DNA from: Opitutales bacterium
GTDB lineage: Bacteria; Verrucomicrobiota; Verrucomicrobiia; Opitutales; UBA953
Length of the DNA: 64,000 nt
Assembly: GCA_017440935.1 (NCBI GenBank)
Contig: JAFSAO010000006.1
Location: 1-64,000, forward strand
Reading direction: 5' to 3'
The notes beneath the pieces were generated by a model. The model did no database searches, was not told the DNA's origin, and saw nothing but the letters and a program-made list of their open reading frames with translations. The position numbers and the translations under genes are program-made. This document shows, one piece after another, positions 1 through 8,607 of the stretch. Numbering within the stretch: the first letter of the stretch is position 1; each line of letters begins with the position of its first letter.

Positions 1-243
1 AATTTCAATTAATCTCGAATTTCAAATTCCGAATTGCGAATGAAGTGCCGTCAAAAATTGGGAACGAAGACCTCCCGGTCTTCGTCGTGGCGGGAAAGAA
101 CTTCAACTCTTGTTCGCAATCCCGAGAATCACTCGTAGCCACACATTCCTTTTTCCATCCTTGGTAATCATTCGGAATTCGAAATTCGAGATTCGCAATC
201 GATTGAAATTTAGAGAAGCCAACGCTTCGCTAAATTTCTGTTT
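1..243. repeat. Left copy of a 243-bp long inverted repeat
   Basis: This stretch matches the reverse complement of 55625-55867 with 8 mismatches and no gaps. It holds no convincing gene. It contains a hairpin around 65-85 (CGAAGACC, TCCC loop, GGTCTTCG) and ends near 210-235 in a palindrome built from GAAATTTAG and CTAAATTTC. The right copy continues into a second palindrome beyond the equivalent of position 1, so this copy is probably cut by the window edge. The pattern suggests a non-coding, MITE-like element. Confidence 0.9.
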
Positions 244-277
244 ATGCAGAAGGCGATTAGGGTTAGGATTGAACCCG

Positions 278-1060
278 ATGGAACTCATTTTGCTGGGCAC
301 GGGAACGTCGCAAGGCGTTCCGCTTCTCGGACATCCGAACGACGGCTTGGATTTGTCCGAGCCTAAGAATTGGCGAAATCGCGCCTGTGCGCATCTCGTC
401 AGCGACGGCGCGCATATCCAAATCGATGCCGGTCCGGAATTCCGCCTCGCCTGCATGAAATTCGGCGTTCCCGCAGTCGATTATTTTTTCCTCACGCACG
501 GACATTCCGACCACATTTTGGGTATGGACGACTTGCGCCGCTTCTGCGATTTGCGCGGCGGGAACGCTATTCCCGTTTGGACAACGCCGGAAGGCAAAGA
601 ACGCGTCGAGGCAATTTACCCTTACGGCATCCGCCCACAGTCCACACAGGGCTACATCGCACTTTTGCCCGAACTTGCTCCCGCAGAAATGACGCTTCCC
701 TGCGGCACGCACGTCCGGACGACGATTCTCCCGCACGGTGCACGCTTCGTTTCGCTCGGCATGGTTTTTACGGAGAAAAAATCCGGCGCGAGAATCGCCT
801 ACTACACGGATTGTAGCGACGTTCCCGCCGAGGCAATTGCGCTTGCAAAAGACGCGGACGTGCTTGTTATCGACGCCCTACACCGCCCGCCGCACCCCAC
901 GCATCTCAATTTTGAAAAAGCGCTCGCCGTGGCGGAAGCGACTCGCGCAAAAAAAACGATTTTCACGCACATGACGTTTCGTGTCGATTATGTCCGGGAT
1001 TCCGCCACGTTGCCTCCCGGTGTCGTTCTCGGCTACGACGGCATGAAAATTGAAATTTAG
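278..1060 (+). CDS. MBL-fold metallo-hydrolase, PhnP-like
   Basis: This 260-residue protein belongs to the metallo-beta-lactamase fold. It opens with LLGTGTSQGVP, the glycine-rich first strand typical of PhnP-type phosphodiesterases. The metal-binding motif THGHSDH gives H74, H76, D78 and H79, and later histidines lie in LPHGARF and FTHMTF near the C-terminus. Homologues cleave cyclic phosphodiesters or act on uncharacterised substrates, so the exact reaction is open. The reading frame stays open back to 110, but that part translates the repeat element. The ATG at 278 starts directly on the conserved strand and is the better start. The Mla-like operon follows 107 bp downstream. Confidence 0.85.
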   Translation: MELILLGTGTSQGVPLLGHPNDGLDLSEPKNWRNRACAHLVSDGAHIQIDAGPEFRLACMKFGVPAVDYFFLTHGHSDHILGMDDLRRFCDLRGGNAIPVWTTPEGKERVEAIYPYGIRPQSTQGYIALLPELAPAEMTLPCGTHVRTTILPHGARFVSLGMVFTEKKSGARIAYYTDCSDVPAEAIALAKDADVLVIDALHRPPHPTHLNFEKALAVAEATRAKKTIFTHMTFRVDYVRDSATLPPGVVLGYDGMKIEI

Positions 1061-1167
1061 AAAACTCATTCCGGCTTCCCGTTTTTTGTTCCGGCTTAGT
1101 CAGCAACAAACGTCGGGGTTCGTTTTTTTCTCGCAAAGAAAAAAAGGGGGAGGTAGCTTTTCCCGAA

Positions 1168-2340
1168 ATGTTCGGTTTCCGAAAAAGTTCAGAGCGCAAA
1201 AAAATCTCGTCCGTTCCCGCGGAATGCGATGAAACAACGGGAACGCTCATCGTCCGTCCGCAAGGGAAATGGTCGATTTCGCTCGGACTTGCCGACACGA
1301 AAACCCTGCAAAAAGCCTACGCCGAAGCGTCCCCGAAAACGCAATTACGCACGCTGAAATTCGACTGTTCCGAAGTTACGGAATACGATTCCGCGCTGAT
1401 TTGCTACCTGCTGAAATGTATTTCTTTTTGCCGTGAAAAAAACATCGCTACCGACTTGGATTCGCTGCCTGCAGACATTCGCCGCCTGACGGAACTCGCT
1501 TCGGATTCCGCAAACGCGGGAACGAAAACGCACGGGAACGCGAACGAAAGCGATATTTTTTACCACATCGGAGAACGCGTCACGCAAGTCGCGGAAAACG
1601 CCCGCAAGCAACTGAATTTCCTCGGAGAAACCATTGCCGCATTCGGAAAACTTTTTCGCGGGAAAGCGCGTTATCGCGGGCGCGACGTGCTTTATTTCAT
1701 CCAAGGTTGCGGAATTGACGCATTGCCCATCATTTCGCTGATTTCCTTTATCACGGGAATGATTCTCGCCTACATCGGGGCGATGCAGTTGGAGCGTTTC
1801 GGCGCAATCATTTACGTTGTCAGCCTCATCGCAATCGCGATGTATCGCGAAATGGGCGTAATTATGACAAGCGTGATTATGTGCGGGCGCACGGGGTCGG
1901 CGTTTGCGGCGCAAATCGGAAGTATGCAGGCGAGCGAAGAAATTTCCGCGCTGCGCGTGCTCGGAATCAATCCCGTGGAATATCTGGTGCTCCCGCGCAT
2001 GATTGCGCTGACGCTCATGATGCCGCTCCTCACGCTTTACTCCGATGTTCTCGGGCTTTTGGGCGGATTCGCCGTCGTTTCCTCCATGGGTGTAACGCCG
2101 GAGCAGTTCTGGAACCAAACCGTGCTGACAATGAATCTGGAACATCTTTTTTCCGGGCTGATTAAAAGTGTGTTCTTCGGCTGGCTCGTCGCATGGGCGG
2201 GCTGCTATCGCGGAATGACGGCAGGAAAGAGTTCGCTCGCCGTCGGCGAAGCGGCGACCTCCGCCGCTGTGCTCGGTATCACGCTCATTGTCATCGGCGA
2301 CGGAATTTTCGCCGTTGTTTTCAACATTATCGGATTTTAA
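1168..2340 (+). CDS. MlaE-family lipid ABC transporter permease with N-terminal STAS domain
   Basis: This 390-residue protein is the membrane permease of an Mla-type phospholipid transporter in the inner membrane. Residues 1 to about 115 look like a STAS domain (LRTLKFDCSEVTEYDSALI), the role played by separate MlaB in E. coli. The remainder is the MlaE fold, with several hydrophobic segments and the family region EEISALRVLGINPVEYLVLPR. A strong GGGGGAGG ribosome-binding site at 1146-1153 supports the ATG at 1168. The ATPase gene starts 3 bp after its stop, so the two are clearly co-transcribed and co-assembled. Such fused STAS-MlaE proteins are known in other phyla. Confidence 0.88.
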   Translation: MFGFRKSSERKKISSVPAECDETTGTLIVRPQGKWSISLGLADTKTLQKAYAEASPKTQLRTLKFDCSEVTEYDSALICYLLKCISFCREKNIATDLDSLPADIRRLTELASDSANAGTKTHGNANESDIFYHIGERVTQVAENARKQLNFLGETIAAFGKLFRGKARYRGRDVLYFIQGCGIDALPIISLISFITGMILAYIGAMQLERFGAIIYVVSLIAIAMYREMGVIMTSVIMCGRTGSAFAAQIGSMQASEEISALRVLGINPVEYLVLPRMIALTLMMPLLTLYSDVLGLLGGFAVVSSMGVTPEQFWNQTVLTMNLEHLFSGLIKSVFFGWLVAWAGCYRGMTAGKSSLAVGEAATSAAVLGITLIVIGDGIFAVVFNIIGF

Positions 2341-2343
2341 GCC

Positions 2344-3195
2344 ATGACGGGAACGCCAACAGAAAAACCGATTATCGAGGTCCGCAATCTCTCGATGGCA
2401 TACGGCTTTGACGCACCGATTATGCGCGACTTGAATTTCTCGATTTTTCCGAAAGAAATTTTCATCATCATGGGCGGAAGCGGTTGCGGAAAATCCTCGC
2501 TTTTGCGTCACCTTATCGGCTTGCAACAACCGCGCGCAGGCGAAATTTTTCTCTTCGGGAAAAATCTCAACCGTTGCACGGAAAACGAACGAACCGCTTT
2601 GCGGCAACGCATCGGAGTCATGTATCAAGGCGGCGCGCTCTGGTCTTCGATGACGCTTCTTGAAAACGTTATGCTTCCGCTCGAAGAATTTTCCGAATTA
2701 AACACGCGGGAACGCCGCGAGGTGGCGCGCTACAAACTCGCCCTCGTCGGACTCGAAAGTGCCGCTGACAAATATCCGGCGGAAATTTCCGGCGGCATGG
2801 CAAAACGCGCGTCTATCGCCCGCGCGATTGCGCTCGATCCGGAAATTCTCTTTTTCGACGAACCCGGAGCCGGGCTCGACCCGATCGCGTCAAAAGAGCT
2901 CGACGACCTCACGCTGAACATTCGCGACGCGCTCGACACAACCATCGTCATTGTTACGCACGAACTCGACAGCATTTTCGCCGTCGGCGACCGCGCTCTT
3001 TTCCTCGATTCCGCCACCAAAACGGCGGGAGCGCTCGGCGACCCGCGCGAGCTCCGCGAAACCGCGCCCGCCGACATCCGCTACTTCCTTTCCCGCGCGG
3101 GAACAATTTCAAATCAGGAGCCTCAAACATCGAGCACCAAACCAAATCCTGAAGTTTTTGCTCAGCAGTGCAAAAACTTTGAACACAATACCTGA
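2344..3195 (+). CDS. MlaF-like ABC transporter ATP-binding protein
   Basis: This 283-residue ATPase powers the Mla-like permease encoded just upstream. It has Walker A GGSGCGKSS (residues 44-52), signature ISGGMAKRASIARA, Walker B ILFFDEPGAGLDP and the switch histidine in VIVTHELDS. These match the MlaF/Ttg2A branch. The conserved domain ends around YFLSRAG. The last 35 or so residues are Gln/Thr/Asn-rich and are encoded by the quasi-palindromic spacer that begins near 3113, so the stop codon has been captured by that element. This C-terminal tail is therefore probably not functional, although in E. coli MlaF a C-terminal extension contacts the permease partner. Confidence 0.9.
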   Translation: MTGTPTEKPIIEVRNLSMAYGFDAPIMRDLNFSIFPKEIFIIMGGSGCGKSSLLRHLIGLQQPRAGEIFLFGKNLNRCTENERTALRQRIGVMYQGGALWSSMTLLENVMLPLEEFSELNTRERREVARYKLALVGLESAADKYPAEISGGMAKRASIARAIALDPEILFFDEPGAGLDPIASKELDDLTLNIRDALDTTIVIVTHELDSIFAVGDRALFLDSATKTAGALGDPRELRETAPADIRYFLSRAGTISNQEPQTSSTKPNPEVFAQQCKNFEHNT

Positions 3196-3226
3196 TACTC
3201 GATATTTGATGCTTAAATCTAAAAAA
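3113..3226. repeat. Intra-operon quasi-palindromic spacer 1
   Basis: The spacer has degenerate arms of related words on either side of a central hairpin (GTTTTTGC, short loop, GCAAAAAC, about 3152-3176). It ends in an A-rich stretch right before the mlaD-like start at 3229. Its architecture matches the elements at 16143, 39637, 44825, 48681 and 51132, although the sequences differ. Confidence 0.6.
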
Positions 3227-3228
3227 CC

Positions 3229-4221
3229 ATGAGTCATTCTTCCAACAAAACCGCCATCGGAATTTTCACCGTCGTTTTCGGCGTATTGCTTCTTGCAAGT
3301 ATTATTTTCTTCGGAAAATTTTCCTTCAACCGCGACAAAGCGCAGTTCGTGATTTACTTCTCGGACTCGCTGAACGGGCTCGACATCGGCTCCGCCGTCA
3401 AATTCAAGGGCGTAAAAGTCGGAAGCGTCAAAAGCATTAAAATGCAGTTGCGCGGCTCCCGCGCGGAAGACCTTTCCGTTCCCGTGGTAATCGAAATCGA
3501 CCACTCCAACGCAAACACGCCGAACGAAAGCCTGCGCCGCGAAAAACTCGACGAAGCGATTCTGGAAGGTTTGCGCGCCCGGCTCCAACTCACCAGCATC
3601 GTCACGGGATTACTCTACGTCGATTTGGATTTTATGCCGGGAACGCCGATTATTCTTCACCGCGAAGCGGAGGCGTTCGACGTTCCCGAAATTCCGGCGG
3701 TTCCGTCAAACACTTCACAAATGATGAAAGCGGTTTCGACCATTCTCCAAGACCTTTCAAACGCAAAATTCTCCGAACTTTCCGCCCAACTCAAACAAAC
3801 CGCCGAACGCATCAATCAGAGCCTCGGCGAAATCGAGTTTGAAAAAATCAACGCCAACGTCGTGCGCCTCACGGACTCCGCCGCGACGCTTCTCGAAGCG
3901 CCGGAGCTGAAAAACGCCGTCGCCAACGCGAACCGCCTGATTTGCAACATCGACACGCTCTCCGCGCACATCGCAGACCAAGTCGATCCCGTCGCCCAAG
4001 AAATCAAACAAAGCCTTGCCGACCTGCGTTCCACGCTCTCCGAAATCAGCCTCGCAATTCAAAATTTCCAAACACTCGTCACGCCGCGACAAGGCTCTAT
4101 CGGGCAGGAATTCGGCGACGCGCTCGTGCAAATCAACGACGCCGCACGCGCCGTTCGTTCCCTCGCCGAGTTTCTCCAAGTTCAAATTTCCTCCGGCGAA
4201 AAACCGCCGCACACCAAATAA
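3229..4221 (+). CDS. MlaD-family MCE-domain substrate-binding protein
   Basis: This 330-residue protein has one N-terminal transmembrane helix (about residues 8-27, IGIFTVVFGVLLLASIIFF), then an MCE domain. The MCE hallmark VYFSDSLNGLDIGSAVKFKGVKVG-like region lies around residues 40-65. The C-terminal half is predicted helical and may form the extended periplasmic tube or hexamer contacts seen in MCE proteins. In the Mla and Pqi systems it collects lipid in the periplasm and hands it to the permease. It lies third in the operon, after the permease and ATPase and before the PqiC-like lipoprotein. Confidence 0.88.
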   Translation: MSHSSNKTAIGIFTVVFGVLLLASIIFFGKFSFNRDKAQFVIYFSDSLNGLDIGSAVKFKGVKVGSVKSIKMQLRGSRAEDLSVPVVIEIDHSNANTPNESLRREKLDEAILEGLRARLQLTSIVTGLLYVDLDFMPGTPIILHREAEAFDVPEIPAVPSNTSQMMKAVSTILQDLSNAKFSELSAQLKQTAERINQSLGEIEFEKINANVVRLTDSAATLLEAPELKNAVANANRLICNIDTLSAHIADQVDPVAQEIKQSLADLRSTLSEISLAIQNFQTLVTPRQGSIGQEFGDALVQINDAARAVRSLAEFLQVQISSGEKPPHTK

Positions 4222-4236
4222 TTTTTTAGATAAAAT

Positions 4237-4824
4237 ATGAAAAAAATCTTCCTTCCCGTCGCCGCGCTGGCGCTCGCTCACCTTTCCGCCTGCAATATTT
4301 CCGTGTTCCCGCGAGAATCCGACACGCACGCGCCAAAATATTATGTGCTTTCCGACGACGCCGCTCCCGCAGATTCCGAAACGTTCCCGCAGGTTCCTTT
4401 CGGTCGCATTTCGATTCCGTCGTATCTCGACGTTCCGCAAATCGTTACGCGCGACGGAAACCTCATTTCGCGTAGCGAAATAAACCGCTGGGGCGAACCG
4501 CTCGCGCGCGGAGTCGCCCGCAACCTTGCCCTGCGTTGCGCCGCGCACGCCGCCGCAGTCCGCGAAAAAATCACAATCGACGAAACGACGCGCATTCAGG
4601 TTGTTTTTGAACGCTTCGACGGCGAGCTCGACGGGAACGTCGAAATTTCCGCGCTCTACACGCTGATTTCCGGAAAAACCGGAACCGCTACGACTTCGCG
4701 AATTTTCAAAACTTCGATTCCCGTCGAAAAGCCGAACGACCACGCAGCCTACGTGCGCACGCTAAGCCGGGCACTTGATTCGCTTGCTGCCGACATCGTT
4801 TTTTCCGCGTTGGTTAAAAACTGA
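4237..4824 (+). CDS. PqiC-like ABC-type transport auxiliary lipoprotein
   Basis: This 195-residue protein begins with a lipoprotein signal peptide, with lipobox LSAC and the lipidated cysteine at residue 19. The mature part has the family pattern of PqiC and related auxiliary lipoproteins: KYYVLSDD near the N-terminus, IPSYLDVPQIVTRDG, then SEINRWGEPLARGVARNLA. It is presumably anchored in the outer membrane and completes the MCE transporter. Having a PqiC-type partner with an Mla-type ABC core is a common arrangement outside the gammaproteobacteria. It starts 15 bp after the MCE gene. Confidence 0.85.
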   Translation: MKKIFLPVAALALAHLSACNISVFPRESDTHAPKYYVLSDDAAPADSETFPQVPFGRISIPSYLDVPQIVTRDGNLISRSEINRWGEPLARGVARNLALRCAAHAAAVREKITIDETTRIQVVFERFDGELDGNVEISALYTLISGKTGTATTSRIFKTSIPVEKPNDHAAYVRTLSRALDSLAADIVFSALVKN

Positions 4825-4844
4825 TTTTTTTCAGAGAAACCCGA

Positions 4845-5507
4845 ATGTTGCCTTTTCTGAAAAAACTCGTGAAATCGCGCCTTGTGCAACTCTGCACACT
4901 CGCGTGCGTTTTGCTCGTCGCGGGAACAATCATCGCCTGCAACCTGCTTGTGGCGACCGGTGAAAAATTCGTTTTTGAAAACCCGGAAGACGTTCCCGCA
5001 ACGCAAACCGCGCTCGTTCTCGGAACGGCGCCGACCACGCGCAGCGGCGGCATTAACATTTATTTTGCAAACCGCATCGCCGCGACGAAGCGCCTTTTCG
5101 ACTCCGGAAAAATCGAGCGCATCATCGTTTCCGGCGACAACCGCACGCACAATTACAACGAGCCGCAAGCGATGAAAAACGCACTCGTCCGCCTCGGCGT
5201 TCCCGCAGAAAAAATTTACTGCGACTACGCGGGACTGCGCACGCTGGATTCGGTAATTCGTGCACGCGAAATTTTCGGACAGGAAAAATTCGTCGTCGTT
5301 TCGCAGGCGTTTCACTGCGAACGTGCCGTTTTCCTTGCGCGTTCCCGCGGTATCGACGCCGTCGGATTCGTCGCGGTCGACAATCCGCCGCTACGCTACA
5401 AAATTAAACTTTGGTTGCGGGAACGCCTCGCGCGCGTCGCCGCCGTCGCCGACATCCTTTTCATGCGTTCGCCGAAACATCTCGGTGAACCCGTAATGAT
5501 GAAATAA
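4845..5507 (+). CDS. sanA: SanA/YdcF-type DUF218 envelope protein
   Basis: This 220-residue protein has one N-terminal membrane helix (about residues 14-36) and then a DUF218 domain. Diagnostic SanA segments are ALVLGTAPT, IIVSGDN, YNEPQAMKNAL, DYAGLRTLDSVIRA and VSQAFHCERAVFLA. SanA in enterobacteria helps exclude vancomycin at high temperature, apparently through peptidoglycan or envelope homeostasis. It follows the lipid transport operon by 20 bp and is probably part of it, which fits a shared barrier role. The symbol rests on recalled similarity. Confidence 0.85.
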   Translation: MLPFLKKLVKSRLVQLCTLACVLLVAGTIIACNLLVATGEKFVFENPEDVPATQTALVLGTAPTTRSGGINIYFANRIAATKRLFDSGKIERIIVSGDNRTHNYNEPQAMKNALVRLGVPAEKIYCDYAGLRTLDSVIRAREIFGQEKFVVVSQAFHCERAVFLARSRGIDAVGFVAVDNPPLRYKIKLWLRERLARVAAVADILFMRSPKHLGEPVMMK

Positions 5508-5528
5508 CGACAAAAACCTATTCTCCCT

Positions 5529-6011
5529 ATGATCCAACCTACACCGACAGACGATCCGAATATGCTCTACAGCACGGCAACGGGCGAAATTTGCCTCGAC
5601 TTGCCCTCGCCCTACATTCCGCACAAAGAAACGGGCTTGTTGCACTTGCCGCGCTTCATCGCAAAAATCCGCAAACACCTCGCAGGGAAATTGCCGAAAT
5701 CCTACCAACGCAATTTTTGCAAGGGTTTTGACCGCTTCCTTTGCCTTCACCTCGGCATCGATCCGCAAAGCGTCGTCGAGGCCGTGCGCGAATGCGGGAA
5801 CGACAACGCCGCGCTCGATGCGAAACTCCTCGAAATTTTCCCGAAAGACCTTCGCGTCGCAAAATGGAACCGCGAATGCGTGCAAAAAGGCATGAGCGAA
5901 ATGGGACGCGAAGCGCTCAACGACGCCAAACGCAAAATGGACGCGCTCGACCGCACCGACATCATTTCGTTCGCCGACATGATTGATTTCGACGAACAGC
6001 GCATTCCGTAA
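5529..6011 (+). CDS. DUF5069-like protein of unknown function
   Basis: This 160-residue soluble protein resembles the DUF5069 family through LLHLPRFIAKIRKHLAGKLP, an early Asp/Phe-rich core and a C-terminal helix. No catalytic motif is visible. The family is common in Verrucomicrobiota and has no established function. It starts 21 bp after the sanA-like gene, so it may be co-transcribed with the envelope operon. Confidence 0.65.
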   Translation: MIQPTPTDDPNMLYSTATGEICLDLPSPYIPHKETGLLHLPRFIAKIRKHLAGKLPKSYQRNFCKGFDRFLCLHLGIDPQSVVEAVRECGNDNAALDAKLLEIFPKDLRVAKWNRECVQKGMSEMGREALNDAKRKMDALDRTDIISFADMIDFDEQRIP

Positions 6012-6033
6012 AATTTCGCCATCAGAAATTTTT

Positions 6034-6642
6034 ATGAGTATCAGAAAAAGACGGCGAGCCAACCCAAGCCCGATTCCGTCGAAAAAATCGCTCTTGGTTT
6101 ACGCTGAACCGGAACCGCCGACGCATCCGCAGGATTTTGAACAAAAGGACGCGGAAAGCGGCGCGGGAACGCTGACGGTATTTTCAATTTTACGCTACGT
6201 CGCGTTGAATCAGGGCGTCAATTCGCCGAAGCTCGCAGCGTTCTTCGATAAAACGATGAAACTCATCAGCCGTTTCACGACGGAACTGCGCTACCGGAAT
6301 TTCATCGAATTTCGCGGCTCGCTCAACAAAGGCGGCTATTTTCTGAAACCCGACGGTTTGAAATTTCTACAAAACCCGGAAAATACCGACACTTTTGCCC
6401 CGAAACGTATGACCGGCGAACTCGTTCTCGAGTTCATCCGCGAACACCCGGGAGCGAACCACTACGCCATCGCCGCGCATTTTCAGCGCACGATAAAATC
6501 CGCCACGCGCCACACGCTCCGCCTGCGAAAAAAGGACAAAATCACGTTTCGCGGCACTCCGCGCGACGGCGGCTTCTATGCGAAAAAAAATAAAGACAGA
6601 GAACTGAAAAACGCACACGACGAATCCGCCGAAAACGTTTAA
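6034..6642 (+). CDS. Hypothetical protein with two tandem helix-turn-helix-like units
   Basis: This 202-residue basic protein has a charged, proline-rich N-terminus followed by two similar units. Unit one spans about residues 45-105 and ends RGSLNKGGYFLK. Unit two spans about 115-180 and ends RGTPRDGGFYAK. Each has three predicted helices followed by a Gly-Gly-Tyr/Phe hairpin, as in a winged helix. I did not recognise a named family. The ATG at 6034 is chosen because the longer frame from 5983 overlaps the upstream gene. A DNA-binding role is inferred only from the fold pattern and basic charge. Confidence 0.6.
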   Translation: MSIRKRRRANPSPIPSKKSLLVYAEPEPPTHPQDFEQKDAESGAGTLTVFSILRYVALNQGVNSPKLAAFFDKTMKLISRFTTELRYRNFIEFRGSLNKGGYFLKPDGLKFLQNPENTDTFAPKRMTGELVLEFIREHPGANHYAIAAHFQRTIKSATRHTLRLRKKDKITFRGTPRDGGFYAKKNKDRELKNAHDESAENV

Positions 6643-6678
6643 TTTTCCAATTCCCCGTTTAATCATCATCCACTAAAA

Positions 6679-8487
6679 ATGCCGGAACAAATCCTTTCCG
6701 CCCTGCTCTCCGCACGCGGAATTTTCTACATCATTCTGTTTTTCGGAGGCTCGATTTTCGTTCACGAACTCGGGCACTTTCTCGCCGCGAAATCGCGCGG
6801 GCTGAAAGTCGAACGCTTTTCCATCGGCTTCGGACCGAAAATTTTCGGTTGGAAGCGCAAAGAAACGGAATATCGCATTTCGCTGCTCCCGATCGGCGGC
6901 TACGTCGCGATCCCGCAACTTGCCGACATGGAAATGATTGAAGGGAAAACAGAAGATGCGAAAAGCGTTCCCGCGAAGCCGCTTTCATATGCGGACAAAG
7001 TCGTCGTGTTTGCGGCGGGCGCGTTTTTCAACGTGCTTTTCGCCGTGCTCTGCGCCGTAATTTTGTGGATTGCCAAAACGCCGGAAGTGGAAGGCATTTC
7101 GAGCAACATTGTCGGCAACACAATTCCGAAGCTCGAAGTCCGCCCGGGTGTTGCCGAAATTTCTCCCGCCGTCAAAGCCGGAATTTTGCCCGGCGACCGT
7201 ATCACCGAAATCGACGGCGTTCCCGTGGAATCGTTTAAAGACATTACGATGAAAATCGCCACGGGAACGCGACGGACGGAAGACGGGAAACCCTCCGCCA
7301 CGCTGAAAATCCGGCGCGGAGAAAAAGAATTTTCCCTCGAAGTCTTTCCGGAACTCGTCGCCTACAATCCGCGAAGCGGAGATTTCGTGCGCACACTCGG
7401 CATTGAGCCGATGATGCCGCTCATCGTTTCCGACCGCGGCGGCAAAGTCGCACTTCCGGAAGGATTTCTCGACGGCGACCGCGTTCTCGCCATCACGCTT
7501 CCCGGCGAAGCGGAGGAGCACCGCGTTTACTCGCTTTCGCAGTTTGCGGAACTTCTCGAAAAATCCGACGGAAAAACCGTTTCGATTACCGTTGCGCGCG
7601 GCGTTCCCGCCCAAGAAACCGTCATCGCGCTCACGCCGAAAAAAATCCCGTCCGTGCGCGAACTCGGAAAAATTTCGTTTGAAGAAAACGGACAACTCCG
7701 CGAGTTGCAGCTCGTTCCCGTGCCGGACAAGCTCGAAGACTTTTCCGAGAAAGCCGTGCGCAACAATCTGCGCGTGCTCAACACGCTCCCGCCCGATTCC
7801 GCGTTTGCGGAATCCTGCCCGCCGGGCACGAAAATTTCCGGCATTTCGAGCAAAACAAGCGGAATCGTCGCCGTCGCTTCGCCTGCCGACCTCGCCCGCT
7901 TTGCCGAAAGCAAGCAGGAACTGACGCTTTTTCTCGATCTCCCGAACGGAGAACAAACCATCATTTCCGTCGGCGACGCCACGGCGGAGAGCATTCCCGA
8001 GCAAAAAATTCTCCGCGCGGGTTTGCCGCTCGCGTTCCCGCAAAAATACGTCCGCGTCGCGCCGTGGACACAAATTGCGGAAGCCGTCGAAGTTACTTAC
8101 GAATCTGTCGCCAGCCTCGTTAATCCGAAGTCCGACATCGGAGTCTCGCACCTGAACGGCATTTTCTCGATTGCCGACACTTACTACGAGCTTTCGTTTG
8201 ACCTTCGCCGCGTGATCATGCTGACGATTCTGATTAACATCAATCTCGCGTTTCTGAATCTGCTTCCCGTTCCCGTGCTCGACGGCGGGCACATTCTTTT
8301 TGCCACAATCGAACGAATCCGCCGCAAACCGCTCCCGCGCAACATTCTTTCCGGTATTCAAACCGCATTTGTCGCGCTTCTGCTGATTTTCATGGCGTTT
8401 ATCCTTTTCCGCGATTTTTCACGCACGCGCGGGAACGCCGATTTACGCACGCTTGACCTCATCTCCGAACACCGATTCTTCAAATAA
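6679..8487 (+). CDS. rseP: RIP zinc metalloprotease, RseP-like
   Basis: This 602-residue inner-membrane site-2 protease has the zinc motif HELGH at residues 29-33 in the first transmembrane helix. The third ligand, D535, lies in LLPVPVLDGGH. Between them lie at least one clear PDZ domain (around AVKAGILPGDRITEIDGVPV) and a second PDZ-like region. It is about 150 residues longer than E. coli RseP, because the periplasmic part is larger. RseP cleaves anti-sigma factors and leftover signal peptides within the membrane. It starts 36 bp after the helix-turn-helix-like gene. Confidence 0.9.
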   Translation: MPEQILSALLSARGIFYIILFFGGSIFVHELGHFLAAKSRGLKVERFSIGFGPKIFGWKRKETEYRISLLPIGGYVAIPQLADMEMIEGKTEDAKSVPAKPLSYADKVVVFAAGAFFNVLFAVLCAVILWIAKTPEVEGISSNIVGNTIPKLEVRPGVAEISPAVKAGILPGDRITEIDGVPVESFKDITMKIATGTRRTEDGKPSATLKIRRGEKEFSLEVFPELVAYNPRSGDFVRTLGIEPMMPLIVSDRGGKVALPEGFLDGDRVLAITLPGEAEEHRVYSLSQFAELLEKSDGKTVSITVARGVPAQETVIALTPKKIPSVRELGKISFEENGQLRELQLVPVPDKLEDFSEKAVRNNLRVLNTLPPDSAFAESCPPGTKISGISSKTSGIVAVASPADLARFAESKQELTLFLDLPNGEQTIISVGDATAESIPEQKILRAGLPLAFPQKYVRVAPWTQIAEAVEVTYESVASLVNPKSDIGVSHLNGIFSIADTYYELSFDLRRVIMLTILININLAFLNLLPVPVLDGGHILFATIERIRRKPLPRNILSGIQTAFVALLLIFMAFILFRDFSRTRGNADLRTLDLISEHRFFK

Positions 8488-8607
8488 AACGTTTAGCGAC
8501 ACTCGCGGCCGAGTATCAAAAATCGGCGAAAAGCGACATTCACCGTTAGCGGATCCCGAGGCGATTAGGAGTTTCAATTCACGGAAAAATCCGCCAAGAT
8601 TTCCGGC

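Noticed and set aside
110-277. An N-terminal extension of the MBL hydrolase
   Set aside because: These codons translate the 243-bp repeat and precede the conserved first strand, so the ATG at 278 was used. The extensions of gpmI and pheT into the other copy were rejected for the same reason.
8488-8607. Degenerate hairpin words (GCGACACTCGCGGCCGAGT) upstream of the GH20 gene as another REP copy
   Set aside because: Some words recall the priA element, but the pairing is poor and no full arm is present, so it was not listed as a repeat.
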